A stretch of DNA of 64,000 nucleotides from Aquimarina acroporae (GCF_023195925.1 NZ_JALPRE010000003.1:558001-622000); one strand, 5' to 3'. Shown: positions 26,256-35,749, numbered from the stretch's first letter. The notes: a model not told the origin generated them from the sequence alone. Numbers and translations are program-made.

Positions 26256-27761
26256 ATGCTCCTCGACACACAAGAGAACTTAGTAATTGATCGTGAAATA
26301 GCTCATTTTTTTGACTCACAATCAAAATATACCTACGAAGAATATCTTAATAAAGCGATACAACATGTAAAATCTTTTTTAGATCGTGATCAGTTTTATA
26401 GTGGTGATTTTGTAAGTGATTTTACCTCTAAGCAGCACTTAATAACACCCAGTCCTACTACGAAACTGGATATTGATGAGGCTTTACAAGAGATCAAAGA
26501 GTTATATCTAGATCATACCATTGCATTTCATAACCCAGATTATGTAGCCCACCTTAACTGCCCGGTTTTACTACCTGCATTAGTGGGAGATCTCATAGCT
26601 TCATCTGTAAATACTGCTGTAGAAACTTGGGATCAAAGTACTTCGGCTACCTTAATAGAGCAGGAAATGATTCGTTGGATTTGCTCAAAAATGGAACTGC
26701 CCGATACTTCAGACGGGGTTTTTACCAGTGGAGGTACTCAGTCTAATTTTATGGCCCTTCTGCTTGCTAGAGACGACTATGCCTTTCGTCATTTTGGTCT
26801 CAATCTAAAAGAAAATGGATGGTCTGATGTCGTATCTAAATTTCGATTTTTCTGCTCAGAAAAGGCACATTTTAGCATTAAGAAAAATGCTGCATTAATG
26901 GGGATGGGGTATAATGCTGTAATTCCTGTAGCTGTAGATAATAAGATGAAGATGAAACCAGATGCTTTGGTACAAGCTATAGAAAAAGAAAAACAAGCTG
27001 GGAATATTCCTGTGGCTATCGTAGCGACAGCAGGAACTACAGACTTTGGTAGTTTTGATCCTATCGACACCATAGCAAAGATTGCCAAAGAATATGATAT
27101 TTGGTTTCATGTTGATGGGGCTTACGGTGGAAGTTATGTCTTAACCGAAACACATCGCCATTTATTAAATGGGATAGGAGATGCAGATTCAGTTACTATC
27201 GATTTTCATAAAACTATGTTTCAGCCGGTATGTTCTAGTGCTTTTTTGGTTAGAGATACCAAAAATTTTAAGTATGTGTCTTATTATGCCGATTACCTAA
27301 ACCCTTTGGAGCATAGAGATGAAACATGTCCTAATCTAATTGAGAAATCAATTCAAACGACAAGAAGATTCGATGCTTTAAAACTATGGTTTACCTTAAA
27401 AATGACTGGAGCGAAAACGATAGGGTCTTTCCTTGAAAAAGTACATTATTTAGCGCTAGACCTTTATCACAGTATCAAAGATGATCCCTTTTTTGAAATT
27501 GTACACCAACCCGAATTAAGCACACTAGTATTTAGATTTATCACACCTGGAGTGGATAACGATACCATGCATGATAGGATTAACCTTTACATAAAAAATA
27601 CACTTTTTAAATCCGGACAGGCATCAGTGGCAAGTACAAAGTTTGACGATAAAATCTATTTAAAATTTACACTCCTAAATCCTAAAAGTACTATTTCTGA
27701 TTTACTCAATATCATACAAATGATAAAGGATACCGGATTACAACATAAAACAAATAACTAA
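26256..27761 (+). CDS. PLP-dependent group II decarboxylase (siderophore diamine supply, DesA-like)
   Basis: A 501-residue fold-type I PLP enzyme. The Schiff-base lysine is Lys319 in DFHKTMFQP, with TSGGTQSNF and HVDGAYGG as cofactor motifs. In NIS siderophore clusters this position is filled by a decarboxylase that makes cadaverine or putrescine from lysine or ornithine (DesA type), or diaminobutyrate decarboxylase relatives. The next gene encodes the N-hydroxylase and begins directly after the stop codon, so it is the first gene of a six-gene operon. The amino-acid substrate cannot be fixed from sequence alone; cadaverine, giving a bisucaberin- or desferrioxamine-type product, is the favoured guess. 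Confidence 0.9.
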   Translation: MLLDTQENLVIDREIAHFFDSQSKYTYEEYLNKAIQHVKSFLDRDQFYSGDFVSDFTSKQHLITPSPTTKLDIDEALQEIKELYLDHTIAFHNPDYVAHLNCPVLLPALVGDLIASSVNTAVETWDQSTSATLIEQEMIRWICSKMELPDTSDGVFTSGGTQSNFMALLLARDDYAFRHFGLNLKENGWSDVVSKFRFFCSEKAHFSIKKNAALMGMGYNAVIPVAVDNKMKMKPDALVQAIEKEKQAGNIPVAIVATAGTTDFGSFDPIDTIAKIAKEYDIWFHVDGAYGGSYVLTETHRHLLNGIGDADSVTIDFHKTMFQPVCSSAFLVRDTKNFKYVSYYADYLNPLEHRDETCPNLIEKSIQTTRRFDALKLWFTLKMTGAKTIGSFLEKVHYLALDLYHSIKDDPFFEIVHQPELSTLVFRFITPGVDNDTMHDRINLYIKNTLFKSGQASVASTKFDDKIYLKFTLLNPKSTISDLLNIIQMIKDTGLQHKTNN

Positions 27762-29105
27762 ATGAAAACGAACATGACAAAGACTGAAAATATACTTGAT
27801 TTTGTGGCTGTTGGAGTTGGACCTATGAATTTGGGACTAGCTTGTTTAACAGCACCTATTCCTGAAGTTGAAGGTGTTTTTTTGGATAAAAAAGAGAAAT
27901 TCGATTGGCATCCAGGTATGATGCTCCAAGATACTACTTTGCAAATTCCTTTTATGGCAGATTTGGTCACTCTTGCCGATCCAACCAATCCTTTTAGTTT
28001 CTTAAATTATATCAAAGAACAGGGGCGTATTTATTCATTTTATATCAAAGAGAATTTTTTACTCTTACGCAGTGAATACAATCAATATTGTCAATGGGCA
28101 ATTCAAAAATTACCAAATATCCATTTTCAAACAGAAGTTACCGAAATACTTTATAACAATTCGGAAAAGTACTACACGGTCTTTTCTACTTGTGTAAAGA
28201 CCAATGAACAAAGAGTATATAAAGCTAGAAAGCTAGTATTGGGCACCGGGACACAACCTTATATTCCTAAATGCTGTAAAAATTTGAAAGGACAGGCTAT
28301 TCATTCTTCTGAATATCTTACTCAAAAGGAACAGTTGCAGTCTAAAAAATCAATCACTGTATTAGGCAGTGGGCAAAGCGCTGCTGAAATTTTTTATGAC
28401 CTTTTACAAGAAATCGATGATAAAGGCTATGAATTAAATTGGGTTACCCGATCTCCAAGATTTTTTCCATTAGAATATTCAAAACTAACTCTAGAGATGA
28501 CCTCTCCAGAGTATGTAGACTATTTTTATAACCTACCTGCAAGCAAAAGAGATGGATTGATTAAAAATCAAAAACATTTGTATAAAGGGATTAATCAGGA
28601 TCTGATCGCTGAGATTTTTGACCTTATCTACACAAAACGCCTTTTGCACGATGTAAAAATTAACTTGAGAACCAATTCTGAACTTCAAAAGACAGTTTAT
28701 GATGAGGCTTTAGATAAGTTTTACCTAGAATTTCATCAAACAGAGCAGGATAAACACTATAAACAAGATATAGAAGGATTAATTCTAGCAACAGGATATG
28801 CGTATCATCAACCTGAGTTTCTTGAAGGGATCAAAGATCAAATTCGATGGGATGAAAAAGGAAGATATGACGTACATCGCAACTATGCGATAGATCATTT
28901 GGGTAAAGATATTTTTGTGCAAAATGCAGAGTTACATACCCATGGTTTTGTAACTCCAGACTTAGGAATGGCAGCGTATCGTAATTCTTACATCATAAGA
29001 GAAATTACAGGAACCGATTATTACCCAATCGAGAGAAGAATTGCTTTTCAGCAATTTGAGGTGACCGAAGAAGAAGAAATTAAGAAGGAAACCCCAGTGA
29101 TATGA
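27762..29105 (+). CDS. FAD/NADPH-dependent N-hydroxylating monooxygenase (IucD/DesB-like)
   Basis: A 447-residue protein of the lysine/ornithine/diamine N-monooxygenase family. The FAD motif is GVGPMNLGLA (residues about 18-27), the NADPH motif is VLGSGQSAAEIF (about 200), and the family signature LILATGYAY lies near 345. It hydroxylates the terminal amine of the diamine or amino acid, the first step to a hydroxamate. The start codon follows the decarboxylase stop codon without a gap, and the stop overlaps the MFS start (ATGA), showing tight translational coupling. Confidence 0.93.
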   Translation: MKTNMTKTENILDFVAVGVGPMNLGLACLTAPIPEVEGVFLDKKEKFDWHPGMMLQDTTLQIPFMADLVTLADPTNPFSFLNYIKEQGRIYSFYIKENFLLLRSEYNQYCQWAIQKLPNIHFQTEVTEILYNNSEKYYTVFSTCVKTNEQRVYKARKLVLGTGTQPYIPKCCKNLKGQAIHSSEYLTQKEQLQSKKSITVLGSGQSAAEIFYDLLQEIDDKGYELNWVTRSPRFFPLEYSKLTLEMTSPEYVDYFYNLPASKRDGLIKNQKHLYKGINQDLIAEIFDLIYTKRLLHDVKINLRTNSELQKTVYDEALDKFYLEFHQTEQDKHYKQDIEGLILATGYAYHQPEFLEGIKDQIRWDEKGRYDVHRNYAIDHLGKDIFVQNAELHTHGFVTPDLGMAAYRNSYIIREITGTDYYPIERRIAFQQFEVTEEEEIKKETPVI

Positions 29106-30271
29106 AAAGATTTCTCATTATAATGACTTTGGTTGCCGTAGTAAGCGATTACTTATTACATCCTTTTTATCCTCAGTTTTTTGAAGCTCGTTTTGGAGTT
29201 ACGAATCCAGAGTGGGTTGGATATTATTTTGCCGCAATTTGTTTTATGGTGATGATATCATTTCCGTTTTGGGCTTATATCTCTAAAAAGATTGCTGAGC
29301 TTCATATACTGGTGTATACCCAGTGTATAGCAGGAATACTAGCCTTATGTTGTTACTACACCGATTCATATATCAATTTTTGGATGATTTCATTGTTGAT
29401 GATTTTATTTAAAGGGAGTTACCTGTTGGTATACCCCTATATTTTAAAAATTACAGGTAAAAAAGAACACTCAAAAATTATAGGAATCCTATCTGTTGTA
29501 GTTCATTTGGGAGGTGTTTTAGGGGCTGTAATTGGAGGCGTTACTGTTGATGCGATTGATGCAAGCTACATTTTTTTGATCATGGCACTTGGAGATTTTA
29601 TCCAAATGGGGATGACTATATACCTACTCAAAAGCACAAGATACAATACTTCGAGAATTGTAGAAGATAAAAAAGAGATAACTCTTGATCAAAAGGTTAT
29701 TCCCAAAGGATTTGTGCTTAAAATCGGACTTATTACGCTGGTCTTGTATGGTAGTGGATTCATAACTAGACCCTTTTTTTCATCCTATTGGGAATATATA
29801 TCTACCTACAATAGTAAACTTGTTTCAGGAACAATTTATGCTATCCCTGCTTTAGTGGCTTTGCTTGTACTTTGGTGGGATATAAAAACAAAAAAGACTA
29901 CTTCTACACGTATCGTAACTCCGTTATGTATTGGGGTTTTAGGACTTTGGATACAGGGAGTGCCAATCCCTTTAGTTGTAATTATAGGTCGAGTAATATA
30001 TGGGTGGGCGGTTTTTAGAGCCATCGTTCGTTTTGATGTGTTACTATTTGAATTTAGTACACCAGATACCTATGCTATAGATTACAGTAAAGTACACTTC
30101 TTTCAAAATCTTGGGGTACTTATTTCATCATTCTTAGTAGGAATTTTGGTGGAGCGATATGGATTAGAAATTCCGTTTTCCATTGCATGGATAGGGTTTG
30201 GATTAACCTTGATACTTTTTGTAACATTTTTTAAAACAAAATTCAAAAGATTGATTTTAAAAGCAACTTAG
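29102..30271 (+). CDS. MFS transporter, probable siderophore exporter
   Basis: A 389-residue protein with about 11-12 hydrophobic spans and no signal peptide, of major-facilitator type. It is embedded between the hydroxylase (4-base overlap) and the synthetase (4-base gap) of a siderophore operon, so export of the finished siderophore, as for AlcS-like carriers, is the best assignment. Substrate is inferred from context only. Confidence 0.85.
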   Translation: MKRFLIIMTLVAVVSDYLLHPFYPQFFEARFGVTNPEWVGYYFAAICFMVMISFPFWAYISKKIAELHILVYTQCIAGILALCCYYTDSYINFWMISLLMILFKGSYLLVYPYILKITGKKEHSKIIGILSVVVHLGGVLGAVIGGVTVDAIDASYIFLIMALGDFIQMGMTIYLLKSTRYNTSRIVEDKKEITLDQKVIPKGFVLKIGLITLVLYGSGFITRPFFSSYWEYISTYNSKLVSGTIYAIPALVALLVLWWDIKTKKTTSTRIVTPLCIGVLGLWIQGVPIPLVVIIGRVIYGWAVFRAIVRFDVLLFEFSTPDTYAIDYSKVHFFQNLGVLISSFLVGILVERYGLEIPFSIAWIGFGLTLILFVTFFKTKFKRLILKAT

Positions 30272-30275
30272 AACA

Positions 30276-32720
30276 ATGGCCACAATAGAAAAAACAAATA
30301 TTTTATTCTCCAGATATATAGAAGATTTGGGAGAACTACAAATTCGAAGCTTTCAGCCAGAAAATGATATAAAAACCATTCATGATTGGGTAAACAGACC
30401 ATATGCTAAATATTGGGGAATGCAAAACTCTAGCCTGTACCAAGTTGAAAGCGAGTATAGAGACTTAGAGGCAAATATACATCATCATGTAGTTATTGGA
30501 ATTCTAAATGAGATACCTATGTTTTTGATGGAATTTTATGATCCCGAATACGATACAATTGCAGAACATTACGATGTACTTGATGGAGATATTGGGATGC
30601 ATATTTTAGTAGCTCCGGTGAAAAAGAAAATACCTGGATTTACCTGGAATGTATTCACTACGGTTATGGATTTTTTGTTTTCTAAAGCAGATGCCAAAAG
30701 GGTAGTAGTTGAACCCGATATTTCTAATGAAAAAATACATGTGCTGAATAAGAAAGCTGGCTTTCAGTATATAAAAAAAATTCAGTTGCCTCATAAAATA
30801 GCACAATTAGCAATATGCGCACGAGAAAATTATAAACGTATTCCTTCACCCACAGAAATAGATATAACAATGCATTCAATGTCAGACAATTTAGTTTTAT
30901 CCAATCATACAGCACACCTAAATCCTAATGTTTGGGCTATAGTAAATAGACGTTTAATTCGAAAAGCGATAAGCGAATTTGCCCATGAATTACTACTAGA
31001 ACTTGAACTCATTGGTCATAATGAAAATTGGGATTTGTATAAGCTATATACAGATAGTGAGGAAATCTCCTACTATTTTGAAGCAAAAACTCAAGCGCTA
31101 GATCATCTACATATTAATGGCATATCGATAAAAAAAAATCAGCAGGGCAAAGAAACTGAACTAGATGCTCTAGATTTTATTTTAGAACTTAAGAATACAC
31201 TAGGAATTCCAGAGAATATGTTACCTACGTATATGGAGGAGATTACCAGTACGTTGTATGGAGCAGCTTATAAACACAAACATGAAAAATATAGTGCTGC
31301 TTCGTTGACAAATGCCAACTTTCAGGAAGTAGAAAAAGCTATGAGCGAAGGACATCCTTGTTTTGTTGCGAATAATGGACGTATCGGATTCAATTCTAAG
31401 CAATACCAGCATTTCGCCCCAGAAATAAGAACAACATTTTCATTAGTTTGGATAGCTGCACATATAACTAAGGCAGAATTTCATAGCACGCCATCATACA
31501 ATTATGAAAAATTCATAATCAATGAATTGGGAGAAGACGTTTATAAAAAGTTTGCTGAAAAATTAAATGCTCAGGGATTAAGTCCTCTAGATTATATATT
31601 TATCCCAATACATCCATGGCAATGGGAGAATAAGATAAGTACAATATTTGCGCAGGATATAGCCCAACAATATATTATTTTATTAGGCGAAGGAAAAGAT
31701 CAATATGCAGCGCAACAATCAATTCGAACACTTTTTAATACTTCTAATCCTTATAAATTATATACCAAAACATCGTTATCAATACTTAATATGGGATTTA
31801 TGCGTGGACTCTCTCCCTACTACATGGGAAGTACACCGGTTATTACTGAATGGATTTCCGAACTATTAGATAATGATGAGTTTTTACAAAAAATCGGCTT
31901 CACAATGCTAGGGGAAGTAGCCACTGTAGGCTATAGAAACAGATATTATGAAACACTTGGGAAAACCGAAGCTCATAATAAAATGTTGTCTGCATTATGG
32001 AGGGAAAGCCCGTATACCAAAATCAACGAGAGCCAAAAATTGATGACAATGGCCGCATTACTTCATGTAGACAGTAAGGGGGAAGCACTTGCGGTTGAAT
32101 TGATTAAAAAATCAGGAGTTACGGTTGAGATATGGCTAGAACATTATTTAACCGCATATTTAACTCCGCTTTTGCATTGTTTATATGAATATGAACTAGT
32201 ATTCATGCCTCATGGTGAGAATCTAATTTTGGTTCTCGATAATTACATTCCTACAAAAGTAATTATGAAGGATATCACCGAAGAAATAGCAATTTTTGAT
32301 GATAAAAGAATCTTGCCAGAAAAAGCAAAACGTTTGTATGTTGATACAAATGATGAGATTAAAGCTCTGGCTATTTTAACTGATGTTTTTGATTGCTTTT
32401 TTAGGTTTTTATCAGATATCCTTGTGTATCAGGGAGGATATGATGAATCTGTACTATGGAATAAAGTGGCGCAATGTATCTTAAAATATCAAGATGCAAA
32501 TAAACATCTGTCTGATAAATTTGAGAAAATAGATCTTTTTGCTCCAGAGTTTAAAAGGTGCTGCCTTAATCGACTACAGTTACTAAATACCAAACATATG
32601 CTCAATTTGGCAGATCCTGTAGAAAGCTTACAGTTTATGGGAACTATCAAAAATCCAATAGCTCAATATAAAGATAGATCCTTTCTAACTCAAAGTTCTG
32701 TTGATAACGCTACAGAATAG
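30276..32720 (+). CDS. Fused GNAT acyltransferase and IucA/IucC NIS siderophore synthetase
   Basis: An 814-residue two-domain enzyme. Residues about 15-190 are a siderophore-type GNAT N-acyltransferase (IucB/DesC class; RSFQPENDIKTIHDWVNRPYA and the VVVEPDISNEKI segment). Residues about 215-800 are an IucA/IucC synthetase: GHPCFVANNGRIGFN (ATP loop), FIPIHPWQW, LNMGFMRGLSPYYM and FMPHGENLILVL. The GNAT half would acylate the hydroxylated diamine, and the synthetase would use ATP to join and possibly cyclise the units, as DesC and DesD do separately. The fusion replaces two proteins by one. Product class (hydroxamate NIS siderophore) is well supported; its exact structure is not. Confidence 0.93.
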   Translation: MATIEKTNILFSRYIEDLGELQIRSFQPENDIKTIHDWVNRPYAKYWGMQNSSLYQVESEYRDLEANIHHHVVIGILNEIPMFLMEFYDPEYDTIAEHYDVLDGDIGMHILVAPVKKKIPGFTWNVFTTVMDFLFSKADAKRVVVEPDISNEKIHVLNKKAGFQYIKKIQLPHKIAQLAICARENYKRIPSPTEIDITMHSMSDNLVLSNHTAHLNPNVWAIVNRRLIRKAISEFAHELLLELELIGHNENWDLYKLYTDSEEISYYFEAKTQALDHLHINGISIKKNQQGKETELDALDFILELKNTLGIPENMLPTYMEEITSTLYGAAYKHKHEKYSAASLTNANFQEVEKAMSEGHPCFVANNGRIGFNSKQYQHFAPEIRTTFSLVWIAAHITKAEFHSTPSYNYEKFIINELGEDVYKKFAEKLNAQGLSPLDYIFIPIHPWQWENKISTIFAQDIAQQYIILLGEGKDQYAAQQSIRTLFNTSNPYKLYTKTSLSILNMGFMRGLSPYYMGSTPVITEWISELLDNDEFLQKIGFTMLGEVATVGYRNRYYETLGKTEAHNKMLSALWRESPYTKINESQKLMTMAALLHVDSKGEALAVELIKKSGVTVEIWLEHYLTAYLTPLLHCLYEYELVFMPHGENLILVLDNYIPTKVIMKDITEEIAIFDDKRILPEKAKRLYVDTNDEIKALAILTDVFDCFFRFLSDILVYQGGYDESVLWNKVAQCILKYQDANKHLSDKFEKIDLFAPEFKRCCLNRLQLLNTKHMLNLADPVESLQFMGTIKNPIAQYKDRSFLTQSSVDNATE

Positions 32721-32754
32721 TTTAAATAAAGAATTAAAGATAATAGAAGAACTC

Positions 32755-33867
32755 ATGAAAAGTTATAATAGAATACTTGCTGTAGATTTGGCCAGAGGGA
32801 TAGCCGTACTCATGGTGATTTTGGTACATACCCTTTGGATTTATGGAGACCTAATCACACAATCTGAGACATGGTTAGGAAAAACTATTCATTTCATTGG
32901 TAAAGGAACACCAATGTTTTTAATTGCTATGGGAGTGTCTTTTACCTTATCTAGAAACCAAAGCATTGTGCTATCTATTAAAAGAGCTATTTATATTTTG
33001 GCCGTTGGATATTTAATGAATTTCCTAAAGTTTGTGCTCCCTGTTTTGGTGGGAACGATGCCAGATAATTTTATAGAAGCATACGGTTGGACCACTCCGG
33101 CAACTCTTGATAATATGATTTACATGTTTAGTACGGGAGACATTCTTCAGTTAGCAGGAGTTTCTTTATTGTTCATGGGAGTTATCAATCATTTTTCTAA
33201 AAATAAATATGTGCCGCTATTTTTTGCATTATTCATTGTTGTATTGACCAAGGAAGTACATGGTTTTCAGGTAGATATAACAGGTGTGAGTTATTTGTTA
33301 AATCTTCTTTGGGGAGCCGATTGGAATGTTTATTTCGCGGTATTTCCTTGGTTTTCTTTTATACTTATTGGAATGTTCTTCGGGATGTGGTATAAAGAAC
33401 AAAATAAAAGCAATAATTATTTGTTCTCACGTATGCTCATTTCGGGAATTGTATTAATGGTTGTTGGTGGAGGATTATGCTATTACAATTTTGAATATCA
33501 CTTTGGAGACTATTTTCATTTAGGTCCTGGCGGAGTGTTATATCTAGCGGGTTTCAATTTAGTATGTTTATGGCTCATGCATCTACTGGTGACAAGAGTT
33601 AGAGAAAATGCAGTTTTCAATTTTTTCTATTACTGCAGCAAAAGAGTAACTACAATCTACGTTATTCAATGGGTGCTTATTTGTTGGGGAATGGGGGCTC
33701 TGGGATATCAACAGTTCGGAGTACGTGGAGTTTTATTACTTATTCCTTTCTACATTTTGTTAACCCTGGGTGTTCAGAGATTCGTACTAGATAAGTTGTT
33801 TGCGAAGAAATCTAAAAAACAATCTGGTATAGCCAAAAATCAAGTAGCTGTGCAAAAGCCACAATAA
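32755..33867 (+). CDS. Multi-span membrane acyltransferase (DUF1624/HGSNAT-like)
   Basis: The preferred start at 32755 (MKSYNRILAVDLARGIAVLM) gives 370 residues; a TTG at 32701 inside the previous gene is less likely. There are about ten membrane spans. The start RILAVDLARGIAVLMVILVH, with its Asp-Arg and following His, is the signature of the DUF1624 / heparan-alpha-glucosaminide N-acetyltransferase-like group. Such enzymes acylate a substrate across the membrane. In this operon it might modify the siderophore or its precursor before export. Role inferred from context. Confidence 0.78.
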   Translation: MKSYNRILAVDLARGIAVLMVILVHTLWIYGDLITQSETWLGKTIHFIGKGTPMFLIAMGVSFTLSRNQSIVLSIKRAIYILAVGYLMNFLKFVLPVLVGTMPDNFIEAYGWTTPATLDNMIYMFSTGDILQLAGVSLLFMGVINHFSKNKYVPLFFALFIVVLTKEVHGFQVDITGVSYLLNLLWGADWNVYFAVFPWFSFILIGMFFGMWYKEQNKSNNYLFSRMLISGIVLMVVGGGLCYYNFEYHFGDYFHLGPGGVLYLAGFNLVCLWLMHLLVTRVRENAVFNFFYYCSKRVTTIYVIQWVLICWGMGALGYQQFGVRGVLLLIPFYILLTLGVQRFVLDKLFAKKSKKQSGIAKNQVAVQKPQ

Positions 33868-33868
33868 T

Positions 33869-34690
33869 ATGAGAAAGTTTGATTGCGTTACTTTAGAATA
33901 TTTTCCAGAAGAGAAGTTGCTTTTTTGGAAAATTAAGGATACCGGAATGCCAAATTTTTGTTTAAAAGGGCTTGAGGAATTTGTTGAGGTGCGTGATTGG
34001 TTATTTGAGTATTTTTCTCATCCTGATAGACCCTTGCAATTCATAGTGTCCGGTTCAGAACATCAAGGTGTTTACAACATGGGAGGAGATCTGCCTTTTT
34101 TTCTTGAATGTATAAGAACAAAAAATATCGAGAGGTTACGAAGGTATGCACATCTTTGTATTGATGCCATATATGGAATATATAATGCATTTGGTTTGCC
34201 CGCTATTACTATTGCGTTGGTAGAAGGTAATGCCTACGGAGGAGGTTTTGAATGTGCCTTGGCTCATGATTTTATTGTTGCTACCGAACATGCAAAATTT
34301 TGCTTTCCAGAAAATAAATTCAATTTATTCCCTGGTATGGGAGCGCATAGCTTATTATCCAGAAAAATCCCGAATCCTGATGCCGATAGTTTGATTAGAA
34401 GTAATAAGATGTATACATCAAGGTTTTTGCAGTCTTTTGGGCTTATAGAAAAGGTTACAAATAGCAATGGATCAATGATAGAATTACATCAATTTATTCA
34501 TCAATTAAGAGATCGGTATAATTTTGAATATCATCATATTCAATGTAAAAAAATGATTAATCCGTTGCCCAAAGATGAGTTAATACATGTCACTGACCTT
34601 TGGGTAGAAGCATGCATGAATGTACAATCTTTTGATCTAAGAAAAATGGAGATCTTGGCAAAGGCTCAACAACGTAAAAAAATAGCGTGA
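33869..34690 (+). CDS. RpfF-like crotonase (DSF-family signal synthase homologue)
   Basis: A 273-residue crotonase-fold protein whose features match RpfF, the synthase of diffusible cis-2-unsaturated fatty-acid signals, more than a general enoyl-CoA hydratase. Seen: YNMGGDLPFFLECIR, a long central helix, GNAYGGGFECALAHDFIVA with Glu128, and FPENKFNLFPGMGAHS with Glu148. The two glutamates are 20 residues apart, as are the catalytic pair Glu141 and Glu161 of Xanthomonas RpfF. The C-terminal LWVEACMNV...LRKMEILAKAQQRKK also fits. It is one base after the acyltransferase gene and ends 9 bases before the convergent AraC gene. It may make a DSF-like signal, or a fatty acyl group for the siderophore. 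No RpfC/RpfG pair is nearby. Confidence 0.82.
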   Translation: MRKFDCVTLEYFPEEKLLFWKIKDTGMPNFCLKGLEEFVEVRDWLFEYFSHPDRPLQFIVSGSEHQGVYNMGGDLPFFLECIRTKNIERLRRYAHLCIDAIYGIYNAFGLPAITIALVEGNAYGGGFECALAHDFIVATEHAKFCFPENKFNLFPGMGAHSLLSRKIPNPDADSLIRSNKMYTSRFLQSFGLIEKVTNSNGSMIELHQFIHQLRDRYNFEYHHIQCKKMINPLPKDELIHVTDLWVEACMNVQSFDLRKMEILAKAQQRKKIA

Positions 34691-34699
34691 TGCAAGTTT

Positions 34700-35710
34700 T
34701 TATTTTAGATTTTTAGCATTTCTATACTTTTTTGGAGTTGTACCTTCTATTTTTTTAAATGCTGCTGTAAAATGCGTTGAGTTTTTATAACCCACCAGCT
34801 CTGAAATTTCATAGATGGGTTTTTTACTATGATTCAATAACTGCTTTGCTTTTTCCATACGTAGTTGCGTAGAATATTCAAATATAGTTTTACCAAATAG
34901 GCTTTTAAATTCCTTTTTTAATACAAAATCGTTTAAACCAATTTCTCGTGATAACTGTTGAATGGAGTGTTGAATAGAGAGGTCGGAAGCAATAAGATGC
35001 TGCGTTTGATATAATTTTTTTACCAAATGATCAACAGGAGCGGTTACAGCAGGTTGTGATTTCGAAGTATCTTCTAGTTTTAAAGCAATGAGTTCAAGTG
35101 TTTTTGATTCTAAAAACAAACGTTTTAACAAGCCCTTTCTTTTGTCTGAAAGAATTTCGGAAAGAATTTCCTGAGTTTTGGGGCACAAAGGCTTTAGAAA
35201 GTTCTTTTTTGATTTTGCCAAGGCATATTTTTCCAAGATATTATATTCGGCATCTAGACGATGTCTCTTTATAAAATCTAAACTCATTCTTATTTTTACT
35301 TCTTTCAGACGTTTGCGTTTGTGATACGATATAGAGCCGCGCAGTTTTGAAAGATATAAAAGATAACATTCCTGACTTTCATAAATTAAATCATAATGAA
35401 TGCCTTCGATCTTAATAATTTGCTCACCCTCTATGAGAAAGGAGAGTTCAAGGAAGTTGTTGGGCAGAGATCCTTCAATAAAAAGATTTTCCTTTAGAAT
35501 TACATCAGATATGGCAATGTGCAAACCATCGAATTTGTAAACCTGAAGAGATCCAACACCGAATTCTTCGAGAAATCTAAATTTTTTTGATGTTATACCA
35601 CATTGTTTTTGAGTACTAATTGGTTCTAAAATAGCATACAAACTCTCAATTTTATGTTTGCTATGTATTTTGGTTTTAAGTGACGTTTTTTCACGTCTTT
35701 TTTTATCCAT
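34700..35710 (-). CDS. AraC-family regulator of siderophore synthesis and uptake (PchR-like)
   Basis: A 336-residue protein with an N-terminal effector region (about 1-225) without a clear cupin motif and a C-terminal AraC double HTH (about 230-335: LSREIGLNDFVLKKEFKSLFG, ISELVGYKNSTHFTAAFKKIEGTTP). It lies between the synthesis operon and the divergent TonB receptor operon, as PchR-type regulators do in other siderophore loci. Its first six codons overlap the 29-base block at 35692-35720 that recurs upstream of the synthesis operon, so it may regulate itself as well as both operons. PchR-like sensing of the loaded siderophore is inferred. Confidence 0.87.
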   Translation of the reverse strand: MDKKRREKTSLKTKIHSKHKIESLYAILEPISTQKQCGITSKKFRFLEEFGVGSLQVYKFDGLHIAISDVILKENLFIEGSLPNNFLELSFLIEGEQIIKIEGIHYDLIYESQECYLLYLSKLRGSISYHKRKRLKEVKIRMSLDFIKRHRLDAEYNILEKYALAKSKKNFLKPLCPKTQEILSEILSDKRKGLLKRLFLESKTLELIALKLEDTSKSQPAVTAPVDHLVKKLYQTQHLIASDLSIQHSIQQLSREIGLNDFVLKKEFKSLFGKTIFEYSTQLRMEKAKQLLNHSKKPIYEISELVGYKNSTHFTAAFKKIEGTTPKKYRNAKNLK

Positions 35711-35720
35711 AATGCGTCAT
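35692..35720 (+). promoter_or_regulatory. Candidate AraC-type activator site, copy 2
   Basis: The block matches 26168-26196 at 25 of 29 positions. CGTC occurs at 35694 and 35715, again 21 bases apart, and the block ends 20 bases before the -7 element. It overlaps the first codons of the AraC gene on the other strand. Confidence 0.65.
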
Positions 35721-35740
35721 TTTTCTCCTTCCCTAGACAC

Positions 35741-35749
35741 TAATTTTGC
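35741..35749 (+). promoter_or_regulatory. -7 promoter element of the siderophore uptake operon
   Basis: TAATTTTGC matches TAnnTTTG. The expected transcription start is near 35754, giving a leader of about 70 bases before the GTG start codon of the receptor gene. No -33 element is evident. Confidence 0.65.

Noticed and set aside
33869..34690. Annotation as an ordinary enoyl-CoA hydratase of beta-oxidation
   Set aside because: The 20-residue spacing of the two glutamates and the RpfF-type N- and C-terminal segments argue for the DSF-synthase group; there are no beta-oxidation genes nearby.
35692..35720. Possibility that the shared 29-bp block is only conserved AraC coding sequence
   Set aside because: The matching block at 26168 is not in any gene, and only 19 of the 29 bases at 35692 are coding; similarity continues on the noncoding side.
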